64,000 nucleotides of DNA from Phenylobacterium koreense (GTDB taxonomy: Bacteria > Pseudomonadota > Alphaproteobacteria > Caulobacterales > Caulobacteraceae): NCBI RefSeq assembly GCF_040545335.1, contig NZ_JBEPLU010000005.1, forward strand, positions 1 to 64,000, read 5' to 3'. This document shows, piece by piece, positions 37,017 to 45,725 of this stretch. The notes beneath the pieces are model-generated. The model searched no databases. It saw nothing but the letters and a program-made list of their open reading frames with translations, and was not told the origin of the DNA. The translations under genes were made by a program, and so were the position numbers. How positions within the stretch are numbered: position 1 is the first letter of the stretch; each line of letters starts with the position of its first letter.

Positions 37017-37064
37017 GGCAGGCAGGTAGCCGAAATTATGGCGCGCGGACTTGCGCCACATCAA
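37017..37064 (-). promoter_or_regulatory. FNR/FixK-type promoter, predicted leaderless
   Basis: Minus strand: TTGATGTGGCGCAA (37064-37051), then exactly 20 nt, then GCTACCTG (37030-37023). With the dyad at -41.5, +1 falls at 37016, the first base of the ATG. The layout (half-sites, spacing and GCTA) is the same as in the promoter at 20.9 kb. Confidence 0.65.
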
Positions 37065-37172
37065 GCTCTCGCGGCGCCGCGCGCCCATCGGCGGGATCCG
37101 CCCCTTCTTCTGCCGGCGGCCGAAACGTAACTGCGATAGGCTGCTTGAGCGTTCCGAGTCCCCAGAGGTCCC

Positions 37173-38150
37173 ATGTCCCAAGCCGACTGGCTTAGTCACC
37201 TCCTGAAAATGATCACGATCACCGGCCAGTTGGAAGTTCGCTGCGCCTATGGCGCGCCGTGGCGGGTGGCCTGGGCCAAGTCCGCGGCGCACGAAATTCC
37301 CTACCATGTCGTGCTCAAGGGCCGGGCCGTCATCGAGGATCCGGAGACGAAGACGGCCAGGGAACTCGCGGGCGGCGACATCGTGCTGTTGCCCCACGGG
37401 GCGGCGCACGTGCTGCACGACGGCAGCGGTCGCGCACCCGCGCCGACCCACGAAAGCCGGGGTTCGGCGGGATGGATGCTCAGCCAGAACGACAGCCGGG
37501 GCGAACACCTGGACATGCTGTGCGGGCGCTTCTTCATCGAGCCGCCCCATGATCGGCTGATCCGCAACTACCTGCCCACCAACCTGGTCGTGCGGGCCCT
37601 GGACGGCCAGGGCGACGCGCACGTCGAAGCCGCCTCAAGCCACCTGGCCAGCCTCATCGGGCTGATGCGGATGGAGTCCGCCGGCGACAAGCCGGGCGGC
37701 GGCGCCATCCTCAACGCGCTTTCCTCGGCGCTGTTCACGCTGGTGCTGCGCGCGGCCAGCGAATCCGCCGAGGCGCCCGAAGGCTTGTTGGCGGTGGCCG
37801 GCCATCCACGACTGGCTCCGGCCATCGCCGCGATGTTGACCGATCCGACGCGAGCCTGGAATCTGGCCGATCTGGCGCATTTGTGCGGCATGTCGCGGGC
37901 CACCTTCATGCGGCGCTTCCAGGATAAGCTGGGACGCTCGGCCGCCGACCTCTTGACCGACATCCGCATGAGCCTAGCCGCCAACGAGTTGAAGAAGCCG
38001 GCGGTCAGCACCGAGGCCGTGGCCGAGGCGGTCGGCTATCAATCGGTATCGGCGTTCCGACGTGTGTTCGCCGACAGAATGGAGATGACGCCCGGACAAT
38101 GGCGCCGTCTGGCCCGCGAGGGCGAGCAGACCCGCACCGCCCATAATTGA
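37173..38150 (+). CDS. AraC-family regulator with cupin sensor
   Basis: 325 residues. The N-terminal cupin-like sensor (about 1-200) has Y-H-V-V-L-K-G-R-A and L-P-H-G-A-A-H-V-L. The C-terminal double HTH (about 225-320) has W-N-L-A-D-L-A-H-L-C-G-M-S-R-A-T-F-M-R-R-F and V-A-E-A-V-G-Y-Q-S-V-S-A-F-R-R-V-F. This class often senses electrophiles and activates adjacent oxidoreductase genes. The nitroreductase, AhpD-like and GST genes downstream on the same strand are the obvious targets. Confidence 0.9.
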   Translation: MSQADWLSHLLKMITITGQLEVRCAYGAPWRVAWAKSAAHEIPYHVVLKGRAVIEDPETKTARELAGGDIVLLPHGAAHVLHDGSGRAPAPTHESRGSAGWMLSQNDSRGEHLDMLCGRFFIEPPHDRLIRNYLPTNLVVRALDGQGDAHVEAASSHLASLIGLMRMESAGDKPGGGAILNALSSALFTLVLRAASESAEAPEGLLAVAGHPRLAPAIAAMLTDPTRAWNLADLAHLCGMSRATFMRRFQDKLGRSAADLLTDIRMSLAANELKKPAVSTEAVAEAVGYQSVSAFRRVFADRMEMTPGQWRRLAREGEQTRTAHN

Positions 38151-38171
38151 TCCTTTTGAGCATGTTATTGA

Positions 38172-38194
38172 GCTGATTGCGTCTCGAAATCAGC
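38172..38194. repeat. 7-bp inverted repeat upstream of nitroreductase gene
   Basis: GCTGATT (38172-38178) and AATCAGC (38188-38194), 9 nt apart, in the 95-nt gap between the AraC gene and the nitroreductase start. It is a candidate operator. Confidence 0.4.
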
Positions 38195-38245
38195 AGTTGT
38201 GGGGCCTACCAAAAGGCTCTCAGCGACCTGATGAAAGACGCGCCC

Positions 38246-38863
38246 ATGACCAACCCCGTCATCGAAGTTATTCTTAGCCGCAGCGCCGCCAAGTACTACG
38301 ACCCCGCTGCGGTCCTGAGCGACGACCAGATCCGCGAACTGGTGCAGATCGGCGCCAGCGCGCCGACATCCTTCCACTTGCAGAACTGGCGCTTCATCGC
38401 CGTCCGCACGCCGCAGGCCAAGGCCCGGCTACGTCCGATCGCCTGGGATCAGCCCGCGATCACCGACGCCGCCGTCACCTTCATCATGGTTGGCCAGTTG
38501 GCCGACGCCAGCACGATCCCGAAGCGCCTGGCCCCGGTGGTGGAGGCGGGCATCATGCCAGCGCACCTCGTGCCGGAGTGGGAGCTCCCCGCCCGCGGTC
38601 TTTATGACGATCAGCCGCAGCGCCAGCGGGACGAGGCGGTCCGCTCTGCCACCTTCGGCGCCGCGGCGATCATCTATGCGGCCCGCTCGCTGGGCCTGGG
38701 CTCGACGCCGATGATCGGCTTCGACGCCGAGGCGGTGCATCGCGAGTTCGGCCTGGCCGAGGACGAAGTGCCGGTGATGCTGCTGACCGTCGGACCCGAG
38801 CGCTCGGGAAACTGGCCGCAGAAGCCGCGCCTGCCCGTCGCCGACGTGCTGCACTTCGCGTAA
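38246..38863 (+). CDS. Nitroreductase-family flavoprotein
   Basis: 205 residues from ATG 38246 (M-T-N-P-V-I-E-V); an ATG at 38231 is possible and both ribosome sites are weak. FMN-binding features of the family: S-R-S-A-A-K-Y-Y-D near the start, S-A-P-T-S-F-H-L-Q-N-W-R-F, and a late G-L-G-S-T-P-M-I-G-F. It likely reduces nitro compounds, quinones or other electrophiles with NAD(P)H. First of three detoxification genes after the AraC regulator. Confidence 0.88.
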   Translation: MTNPVIEVILSRSAAKYYDPAAVLSDDQIRELVQIGASAPTSFHLQNWRFIAVRTPQAKARLRPIAWDQPAITDAAVTFIMVGQLADASTIPKRLAPVVEAGIMPAHLVPEWELPARGLYDDQPQRQRDEAVRSATFGAAAIIYAARSLGLGSTPMIGFDAEAVHREFGLAEDEVPVMLLTVGPERSGNWPQKPRLPVADVLHFA

Positions 38864-38906
38864 CCCCAAAAATACATCATAAAATCAGTATATTATGGAG
38901 ATTCTC

Positions 38907-39452
38907 ATGGCGAGAACTGCTGTCCCGACGCCGGAACAAACCCCGGCGGCCTCCAAGCCCACCCTCGACGGGTTCACCAAGAACATCGGGTTCACCCCGA
39001 ACATGATGGCGCTCTTCGCGCAGAGCCCGGTCGCGTTCAACGCATGGGCTGCTCTGCTCGGCTCGCTGAGCAAGACGCTCGACGTGAAGACGCGCGACAG
39101 CATCGGCCTGGCCGTTTCCGAAGTGAACGGCTGCGACTACTGCCTGACGGTTCACAGCTTTACGGCCGAGCACATGGCCAAGCTGCAGGCCGACGAGATC
39201 ATCCTCGCCCGGAAGGGCCACGCCAGCGACGCCAAGAGGGACGCCGCCGTCCAGTTCGCGCGCAGGGTCATCGAGACCCGCGGCAAGGTCAGCGACGCCG
39301 ATGTGGAAGCCGTTCGCGACGCCGGTTACACCGATGCGAACGTCATGGAGATTGTCGCCCTAGTTGCGATGTTTTCCCTGACCAACTTTTTCAACAACGT
39401 GTTCGATCCCGAGAGGGACTTTCCGCCCGTCGCGCCGGCTGGCTCGATCTGA
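38907..39452 (+). CDS. AhpD-like carboxymuconolactone decarboxylase-family peroxidase
   Basis: 181 residues from ATG 38907 (GGAG 6 nt upstream). The AhpD redox centre is C-D-Y-C-L-T-V-H: Cys76, Cys79, His83, preceded by a conserved Glu. Family members reduce peroxides or keep peroxiredoxins reduced. AT-rich sequence at 38864-38895 may carry its own promoter. Confidence 0.88.
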   Translation: MARTAVPTPEQTPAASKPTLDGFTKNIGFTPNMMALFAQSPVAFNAWAALLGSLSKTLDVKTRDSIGLAVSEVNGCDYCLTVHSFTAEHMAKLQADEIILARKGHASDAKRDAAVQFARRVIETRGKVSDADVEAVRDAGYTDANVMEIVALVAMFSLTNFFNNVFDPERDFPPVAPAGSI

Positions 39453-39524
39453 ACCCCAAAGGCCCAGGCGCACCCCATAGCGCCTGGGCCTCTCCCATGC
39501 GCCGCAAGTTCAGGAGTAGAGAAA

Positions 39525-40223
39525 TTGACCCTCGACCATCCCATTTTCACCCGCTGGCCGGCGCAACACCCTGATCGTCTGCAGCTCTTTTCCGCCCCGA
39601 CGCCCAACGGGGTGAAGGTCGGAATCATGCTTGAGGAAACCGGCCTCGCCTACGAGCCGCACCGGATCGACATCGGGGCGAACGAAAGCCAGGACCCGGC
39701 TTTTCTGGCGCTCAATCCCAATGGCAAGATTCCGGCGATCTACGATCCGGACGGGCCGAGCGGAGAGCCCTTGGCCCTGTTCGAGTCCGGCGCGATCCTG
39801 CTTTATCTCGCCGACAAGACGAGGCGGTTCATCCCGGCCGATCCGAACGCCCGCTACGAAACCATCCAGTGGGTGATGTGGCAGATGGGCGGCGTCGGGC
39901 CGATGTTCGGCCAGGTCGGTTTCTTCAATAAGTTCGCCGGCAAGGACTATGAGGACAAGCGCCCGCGCGATCGCTACGCCGCCGAGGCCGCACGGCTACT
40001 CGGTGTGCTTGACGAGCGGCTGGCGGGCCGCGAGTGGGTGATGGGCGCCGACTACAGCATCGCCGACATTTCGCTGCTGGGCTGGGTGCGCAACCTGATC
40101 GGCTTCTACGAAGCGCGCGAACTCGTCGGCTTCGACCGCTTTTCCCGGGTGCAGAGGTGGCTCGATCACGGTCTCGCGCGTCCGGCGGTGCAGCGTGGGC
40201 TGGAAGTCACCGCGGCGGCTTGA
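39525..40223 (+). CDS. Glutathione S-transferase, nu-class (YfcG/YghU-like)
   Basis: 232 residues read from TTG 39525; no nearer ATG exists. The thioredoxin-like domain has T-P-N-G-V-K-V, N-P-N-G-K-I-P-A-I and E-S-G-A-I-L-L-Y-L-A; the helical domain ends in A-D-I-S-L-L-G-W. The T-P-N-G start marks the nu class, which works as a disulfide reductase or peroxidase with glutathione. Last gene of the detoxification run. Confidence 0.9.
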   Translation: MTLDHPIFTRWPAQHPDRLQLFSAPTPNGVKVGIMLEETGLAYEPHRIDIGANESQDPAFLALNPNGKIPAIYDPDGPSGEPLALFESGAILLYLADKTRRFIPADPNARYETIQWVMWQMGGVGPMFGQVGFFNKFAGKDYEDKRPRDRYAAEAARLLGVLDERLAGREWVMGADYSIADISLLGWVRNLIGFYEARELVGFDRFSRVQRWLDHGLARPAVQRGLEVTAAA

Positions 40224-40242
40224 AGCCGCTCGCCCCTTGAAC

Positions 40243-40292
40243 CTCTTCGTTGCGTGGAAAAGGTCGTGAGCGTTTTCCAACGCAACGAAGAG
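40243..40292. terminator. Long hairpin after GST gene
   Basis: The 19-nt left arm at 40243-40261 (CTCTTCGTTGCGTGGAAAA) pairs with the 20-nt right arm at 40273-40292 apart from one extra base, around an 11-nt loop. It starts 20 nt after the GST stop and is the longest hairpin I found. No T-run follows, so it may be a Rho-type end or an RNA-stability element. Confidence 0.6.
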
Positions 40293-40406
40293 AGCCGCCC
40301 CCCCATCCCTCCACCTCTCGAGCGAGTTCGACCTGGCCCGCTGTGGGCTGGCGAATGCTTTCGTTCACGATCTTCGCGCGACACTCTTGAGAAGGAGGAA
40401 TCGACG

Positions 40407-41645
40407 ATGGATCCCGGATCCGGTCTTCATGATCTGTCGGCCGAATCGACGCGCGCGCCCGAGGCCCTGCCTGTAGAGCGGCTGGTCTCCGCCGGTCTCG
40501 AGGCGACGCTCGAGCGCTTTGACGACCCGGCGCTTCTCAGCGAGGGCAAGGTGAGCGTCATATCGCTCGAGGCGGTGAGCCAGCGGTTCGGCGCGAAGTG
40601 GCCTGTGCGACGCAGCCAGGTCTATGACCATGTCGCCCGTACGCTGCAGCGCCATCTGGGCGTTCAAGGCTACTACGCCCGGGTTTCGGAGACCGACTAC
40701 CTGATCGCCCAGCCCGCGCTCAGCCGCTTTGCGGGGCAAGCCAATTGCCTGCGGTATCTCCGCGAGATCCTGGGGCATTTCCTGGGCGAGGCTCATCTGG
40801 CCGACGATGGGGTCCACCAGGTCACCCGGGTGACGCAAAAGGCTGTGGAGGCGCGGAAGGTCGACGCACGGCATGTCGAGGAAGCCGAGCGCAGGGAGAT
40901 CGCCGCCTCGAGGCCGGCGGCTTCAGGCCAGGGCAGGAGCGTGGTTCAATGGTCGCCCTTCGTGGCCGCCGACGGCCGCTCCCTCCACGTTTCCTGCGCG
41001 CTCGAACCAGTCTACGAGCTGAAGAGCTACGCTCGGATCGGCATGCGCCTTACGCGGCGCGTCCTGTCGGACGAGACGGGCGAGACCCTGACCGCCGCCG
41101 AGGTCGCCAATCTGGCGCGAGCCGACATCATCAGGATCGACATAGCGACCATCGCCAGAGGCGTTGAGCGCCTGAGCGTTCAGGACGGTGACAGTCGCGA
41201 GCAGTGCCTGATCGTTCCGATCTCATACACCACCCTCTCTAGCCAGCGAGGACGTGCGGAGATCGTAACCGTCTTCAAGAGCGCGCGCTCGCGGGTCAAA
41301 CGCGGCGTGATATGCGAGATCGGCGACATTGAAGGCGTGCCGCACGGCGCGCTGGCGTCGACCGTTTCGCTGATCCGCCCCTTCGCCCTCCTCGTCGTCG
41401 GCCGGATTGCGGCGAACGCGCCTTCAGCGCTGATCGTTCAGCTCAAGGGGGTCGGGCTACAGGGGCTCGCCTTCGAATGCCCCGGCCACCAGAGGGAGGC
41501 CGAGTTCGCCGAATGGGCGACGAAGTCCATAGGAGCCGCGAAACACGTCGCCCGATCGGTCCTGATCTACGGAGCGGACTCGGCGGGCAAGGCGGGGCTC
41601 GCAGGCGTCTTGGGCGCCAGCCACGCTAGCCTACGCCAATTTTAG
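40407..41645 (+). CDS. Unrecognised 412-aa protein, possibly degenerate GGDEF-EAL
   Basis: From ATG 40407 (AAGGAGG 7-9 nt upstream). Soluble, no signal peptide. The N-terminal third (K-V-S-V-I-S-L-E-A-V...V-Y-D-H-V-A-R-T-L-Q-R-H-L...R-V-S-E-T-D-Y-L-I) follows the strand/helix rhythm of a GGDEF domain, with S-E-T-D-Y in place of the G-G-D-E-F. The last ~200 residues (C-L-I-V-P-I-S-Y-T-T-L-S-S and I-G-D-I-E-G-V-P-H-G-A-L-A) resemble an EAL barrel without the catalytic E-x-L. If so it could bind, but not make or cut, c-di-GMP. This is fold-level guesswork. Convergent with the CoA-transferase gene, no operon partner. Confidence 0.6.
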   Translation: MDPGSGLHDLSAESTRAPEALPVERLVSAGLEATLERFDDPALLSEGKVSVISLEAVSQRFGAKWPVRRSQVYDHVARTLQRHLGVQGYYARVSETDYLIAQPALSRFAGQANCLRYLREILGHFLGEAHLADDGVHQVTRVTQKAVEARKVDARHVEEAERREIAASRPAASGQGRSVVQWSPFVAADGRSLHVSCALEPVYELKSYARIGMRLTRRVLSDETGETLTAAEVANLARADIIRIDIATIARGVERLSVQDGDSREQCLIVPISYTTLSSQRGRAEIVTVFKSARSRVKRGVICEIGDIEGVPHGALASTVSLIRPFALLVVGRIAANAPSALIVQLKGVGLQGLAFECPGHQREAEFAEWATKSIGAAKHVARSVLIYGADSAGKAGLAGVLGASHASLRQF

Positions 41646-41770
41646 GCGGCGCGGTTTCCAGCCGCTCGCGCAGCCCCTTGCAGATCGCAACCCAAGCCCT
41701 GAACCGCCAAAGCGGACTTTCCGCGAGTTCGATGCGGCAGGCCGCCGCCCGCGCACGGTGAGCGTGCGAC

Positions 41771-43624
41771 TCAGTTCCCCATCGAGTGACTGGGCGCGCG
41801 CGCCTCGGCCTTGGAGATCGCGCCGCGGACGAGGAAGGCGCTCAACCAATCGCGAAGGCTTCTTGGCCGGTCGAGCGCAAGGCGCGCCAGCTTGCGCTCA
41901 TGCCGGCGACCGCCGGCCATGCCCGCGATGGCCAGCCGGGCCATGGCAGGTAGGTCGCCGATCGCCCCTTTCAACAGCCCAAGCGCCGGCAGGAGCGCAA
42001 GTTCCTCCTCGTCGAAGTCCGACCCGAAGGGGAGCGGCGGCGCCAGGCCGGCGCGCTTGAGCGGCTCCAGAGCCTCCGCAATCCTTTCCGGCGTGTTGCC
42101 GGCGTGCTGCGCAGGGATGACGTAGCCCGCCTCCAGCTTGTTGCTGCGCTTGGCGGCGTCCAGCAATTCGGCCTGAAAACGGGAATCGGCCACGCCCAGC
42201 AGAGCGACGATGACATCCCGGTCGGTCCGGCCCCGCAAGTCGGCCACGCCATACTCGGTGATCACGATGTCCCGCAGATGCCTGGGGATGGTTCCGTGGC
42301 CATAGGACCAGAGGATGTTCGAGGTCGCCGTCTTCCCCTGCCCGTGCACGGCGTCCAGGGTGATGATCGAACGGGCGCCTTTCAGGGCGAAGGCCTGGGC
42401 CACGAAGTTGTATTGACCCCCGACACCGCTGACGACGCGGCCGTCTTCCAGGCCATCGGATACTATCGCGCCCAGCAGGGTCGCCATCATCGCGGTGTTG
42501 ATGAACCGCGCGCCCACCCGAGCCTGGCGCTTGATCTCTTCGTTCCCATAGAGCTCGTTGACGTACGAGATCGCCCGCATCTGGAATTTTGCCAGCTCCT
42601 CGGGCTCGGCTTCGCAAAGCGCGCGATAGAAGGATCGCGGACCCAGGAAGAAGCCCGCCTCGAGAACCGCCCCCTCCACTTCACGCTTGAGGATTCCGGC
42701 GCGGCGCAGGTCCCAGAGGCAATCGACAAACATCTCGGTCGCGGCATAGAGACCCTGGTCGAACGGGCCAGCCTCGAAGCTCCCCGCCCCAAGCCGCGCC
42801 ATGGCCGCGCCGAACGCCTCTGGCTGGCGCTGCCTGACGATCAAGGCCTGGGCGACGGCGTCGCTGGTCGATCCGATCCCCATCTGCAGCGTCCCGCCAT
42901 CCCGGACCAGACCGGCGGCATGAAACCCGATCGCGTAGTGAGCGTCGGTCACCGGCTCCTTGGGCGGACCAAACAGCGGAAACTGCACCCCTGGTCCCTC
43001 CAGCAGATGGCTGCATGTCTCGATCGGCATATCCCCTTCGCCAGGCATGAACGGAAGCTCGTCGTTGACTTGGCCGACCAGCAGGAAGTCCGTCTCGCCC
43101 CTTTGCCGGGCTGCAAGCAGATCAAGCGTGATGTCGGTATTGCATGAGAGGCTCAGTCGCCCCCCACGTCGGGCGACCAACTGGGCGACGAGGTTGACGC
43201 CGCGGTCGAGGAGATAGGCGGCGGCGTGGGTGTAGTTGGCCGAGATGTAGCTGCGCTGCGCGCTGTGAACTCCCAGACGCGTGCCGGCCTGAAAGAAGAA
43301 CTCATCGACCGTAACGTTCGCCGGCAACGCATCGCGGCGCTGAAGATCCACATAGGCGAGGGCCGGATATCCGCCCATGGTCCGCTCGATAACGGGTCCC
43401 AGAAAGCGACGCTCAAGATCAGTCTTGGGCTGCGGTGGCTCTAGGGTCAGGGCCGAGAAGATCTGCAGCCTGACGTCACGATCGGCCATGGCGCGGGCGA
43501 TCAGGGCGTTCGCCAGGTGATTGGCCTTGCCCAGGCCGAGCGGCAGGCCAAGCACGATGTCTCCACCCAGCTGCTCGACCAGGACGTCTGCGAGCCGTTG
43601 AGGATCGGAGAAGCTCTTCCTCAT
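41771..43624 (-). CDS. Acetyl-CoA hydrolase/transferase family protein
   Basis: 617 residues, about 100 longer than typical Cat1/Ach1 enzymes. CoA-transferase motifs: L-G-L-P-L-G-L-G-K-A-N near the start, the catalytic-Glu loop I-T-E-Y-G-V-A-D-L-R-G, and V-S-G-V-G-G-Q-Y-N-F. It moves CoA between acyl-CoA and acetate/succinate or hydrolyses acyl-CoA. The start overlaps the FadJ-like gene (ATGA), so it is the last gene of the beta-oxidation operon and probably handles the acetyl- or short acyl-CoA produced. Confidence 0.87.
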   Translation of the reverse strand: MRKSFSDPQRLADVLVEQLGGDIVLGLPLGLGKANHLANALIARAMADRDVRLQIFSALTLEPPQPKTDLERRFLGPVIERTMGGYPALAYVDLQRRDALPANVTVDEFFFQAGTRLGVHSAQRSYISANYTHAAAYLLDRGVNLVAQLVARRGGRLSLSCNTDITLDLLAARQRGETDFLLVGQVNDELPFMPGEGDMPIETCSHLLEGPGVQFPLFGPPKEPVTDAHYAIGFHAAGLVRDGGTLQMGIGSTSDAVAQALIVRQRQPEAFGAAMARLGAGSFEAGPFDQGLYAATEMFVDCLWDLRRAGILKREVEGAVLEAGFFLGPRSFYRALCEAEPEELAKFQMRAISYVNELYGNEEIKRQARVGARFINTAMMATLLGAIVSDGLEDGRVVSGVGGQYNFVAQAFALKGARSIITLDAVHGQGKTATSNILWSYGHGTIPRHLRDIVITEYGVADLRGRTDRDVIVALLGVADSRFQAELLDAAKRSNKLEAGYVIPAQHAGNTPERIAEALEPLKRAGLAPPLPFGSDFDEEELALLPALGLLKGAIGDLPAMARLAIAGMAGGRRHERKLARLALDRPRSLRDWLSAFLVRGAISKAEARAPSHSMGN

Positions 43625-45714
43625 GCCTCCAGCCTGGACCAGCCGTCCGAGGGCCGGAAGCGCCGGCCGAATTTCACCTCCAAGGCTTCCAGCCGCTCGC
43701 GCACCTGCGCAAGGCCGCGCTGTTTCGCATAGTGCAAGGGCCCGCGCCGGAATGGCGCGAAGCCGGCGCCGAAGATCATCGCAGCATCGATGACATCTGG
43801 ATCGTCGCTCACCCCTTGGGCGAGGAGTTCCGCGCAGGTGTTGATCATCGGCAGCACCAGACGATCGCCCATGTCCGGATCGGGGTCTGACGCGCCGCCG
43901 GCCTTGATGGCCTTGCCGTCCCGCCAGACGTAAAGCCCCTCGCCGCTCTTGCGGCCCAGCTTTCCGGCCTCGACCTTCTGCCGCAGCCAGTCCGGCGTCT
44001 CGGGCATATCCCAGTCCAGCTCCCGCTTGAGCATGTCGGCGACCGCCAGGCAGATATCGAGCCCGACCTGATCGGCCAGCTCAATCGGTCCCACCGGCAT
44101 GCCGAAGTCTTCGGCGGCCTGGTCGATGGTTTCCTTGGCGATCCCCTCCTCGATCATCGCCACCGCTTCGAGCAGGTAAGGCGTGAGGGCTCGGTTGACG
44201 ATGAAGCCCGGCGCGCTGCGCACCGGCGCCGGCAGCCGCTCCAGGCCGGCGACGAAAGCGCGGGCCGCATCGGCGACATCGCCCGCCAGGCCCTCGTGGC
44301 TGACGACCTCCACGAGCTGCATCCGGGAAACCGGATTGAAGAAGTGAAGCCCCACGAACCGCTCTGGCCGCGCCAACCCCTCGGAAAGCATCTCCAGGCG
44401 GATAGAAGAGGTGTTGGTGGCCAGGATCGCCGAGGGCTTCATCTGCGGCTCCAGGCCGGCATAGATGCTCTTCTTCAGGTCGGTCTTCTCAGGAGCGGCC
44501 TCGATGACCAGATCGGCATGCCGGACGCCATCGCCCTTCAGGTCGGGCGTTAGGCGATCGAGCGCGTCGCGTTCGGCCAGCCGGTCGCCATGGGAAATCT
44601 TGCCGTAGAGCTCGGCGGCCCGTTTGATCGCCCCAGCTATCGGCTCGGCCTTGACGTCGCCGAGCGTGACCTGAAGGCCCTTCCAGGCGCACCAGGCGGC
44701 GATGTCCCCGCCCATGGCGCCGGCGCCCACCACATGCACGCGCTTGATCTGGCTCTCCGCGCTCCCCAGGCCGCGCAGTTTCTCGCGCAGGAGAAAGACG
44801 CCGATCAGGTTCTGGGCGGCTTCGGAGACCACGAGCTTGGCGAACGAAGCCTGCTCGGCGAGCTTGAGCGCCGCATCGTCGCCGCCGTACTGCTCCCAAA
44901 GATCGATCAGGGCATAGGGCGCGGGATAGTGTGCGCTGGGCGCCTGGCCTTCGGCTTCCTGGCGCATACGGGCGGCGGCCAGTCGCCGGGCGGGCCCGGC
45001 TTCCTTGAGGCGGTCGATGAAGCCAGGCTCGTGCGCCCGCAGCTCACCCCTGGCGGCGGCTGCCACCGCCGACCTGACGTGGCGTTCTGGAACGACAACG
45101 TCCACCAGCCCCAGCGCCTTGGCCTGGGCGGTGTGGATCGTCTTGCCGGTGAGCATGAAACTCATGGCCTGCAAGGGGTCGATCAGGTTGGTGAAGCGCG
45201 CCACGCCGCCAAGGCCAGGGTGCAGCCCGAGTTGCACTTCCGGAAAGCCGAAACTCGCCCCTTCCACAGCGATACGGAGATGGCAGGCCAGGGCGATTTC
45301 CAGACCCCCGCCCAGCGCATAGCCGTGCACCACCGCAACCGTCGGGATCGTCAGGCGCTCCAGCCGATCGATGATGGCGTGGGCCTTGGCCATCTGCGTC
45401 TCGATCGCCTGGGGGTCGGCGGCGCCCACGAACTGGCGGACATCGGCCCCGGCGATGAAGCCTGCTGGCTTGCCGGATCGGATCACTAGTCCCCGCGGCC
45501 GATCGACCTCAAGGCGATCGAGGATCTTGTCGAGCTCGAGGAGCACGTCTTCGGAAAGGGTGTTGGCGCTGACGCCGGCCTTGTCGAGGACTGCCCAGGC
45601 GACGTTCTCCCTGTCCCGGGTCAAGCGCCAGTGCACATAGTCGGGCGGCGTGGCGCTTGTCGGCCCCAGATCGAGGACGCGCGGCGCAAGGAAGGTCAGG
45701 ACAGGATCGCTCAT
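43621..45714 (-). CDS. fadJ: Enoyl-CoA hydratase / 3-hydroxyacyl-CoA dehydrogenase (FadJ-like)
   Basis: 697 residues from ATG 45714 (GAGGGG upstream; a frame from 45729 overlaps the thiolase and is less likely). The N-terminal crotonase domain has F-I-A-G-A-D-V and G-G-G-L-E-I-A-L-A-C. The central Rossmann motif is V-V-G-A-G-A-M-G-G-D, followed by the dehydrogenase signature G-L-H-F-F-N-P-V. It does the second and third steps of fatty acid beta-oxidation. Translationally coupled on its downstream side. Confidence 0.93.
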   Translation of the reverse strand: MSDPVLTFLAPRVLDLGPTSATPPDYVHWRLTRDRENVAWAVLDKAGVSANTLSEDVLLELDKILDRLEVDRPRGLVIRSGKPAGFIAGADVRQFVGAADPQAIETQMAKAHAIIDRLERLTIPTVAVVHGYALGGGLEIALACHLRIAVEGASFGFPEVQLGLHPGLGGVARFTNLIDPLQAMSFMLTGKTIHTAQAKALGLVDVVVPERHVRSAVAAAARGELRAHEPGFIDRLKEAGPARRLAAARMRQEAEGQAPSAHYPAPYALIDLWEQYGGDDAALKLAEQASFAKLVVSEAAQNLIGVFLLREKLRGLGSAESQIKRVHVVGAGAMGGDIAAWCAWKGLQVTLGDVKAEPIAGAIKRAAELYGKISHGDRLAERDALDRLTPDLKGDGVRHADLVIEAAPEKTDLKKSIYAGLEPQMKPSAILATNTSSIRLEMLSEGLARPERFVGLHFFNPVSRMQLVEVVSHEGLAGDVADAARAFVAGLERLPAPVRSAPGFIVNRALTPYLLEAVAMIEEGIAKETIDQAAEDFGMPVGPIELADQVGLDICLAVADMLKRELDWDMPETPDWLRQKVEAGKLGRKSGEGLYVWRDGKAIKAGGASDPDPDMGDRLVLPMINTCAELLAQGVSDDPDVIDAAMIFGAGFAPFRRGPLHYAKQRGLAQVRERLEALEVKFGRRFRPSDGWSRLEA

Positions 45715-45725
45715 CGCTTGGCCCC

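Noticed and set aside
36609..37622. 337-codon frame that would extend the small orphan protein upstream
   Set aside because: The extra part is antisense to the AraC regulator. The ATG at 37016 is supported by the promoter layout and gives a compact protein.
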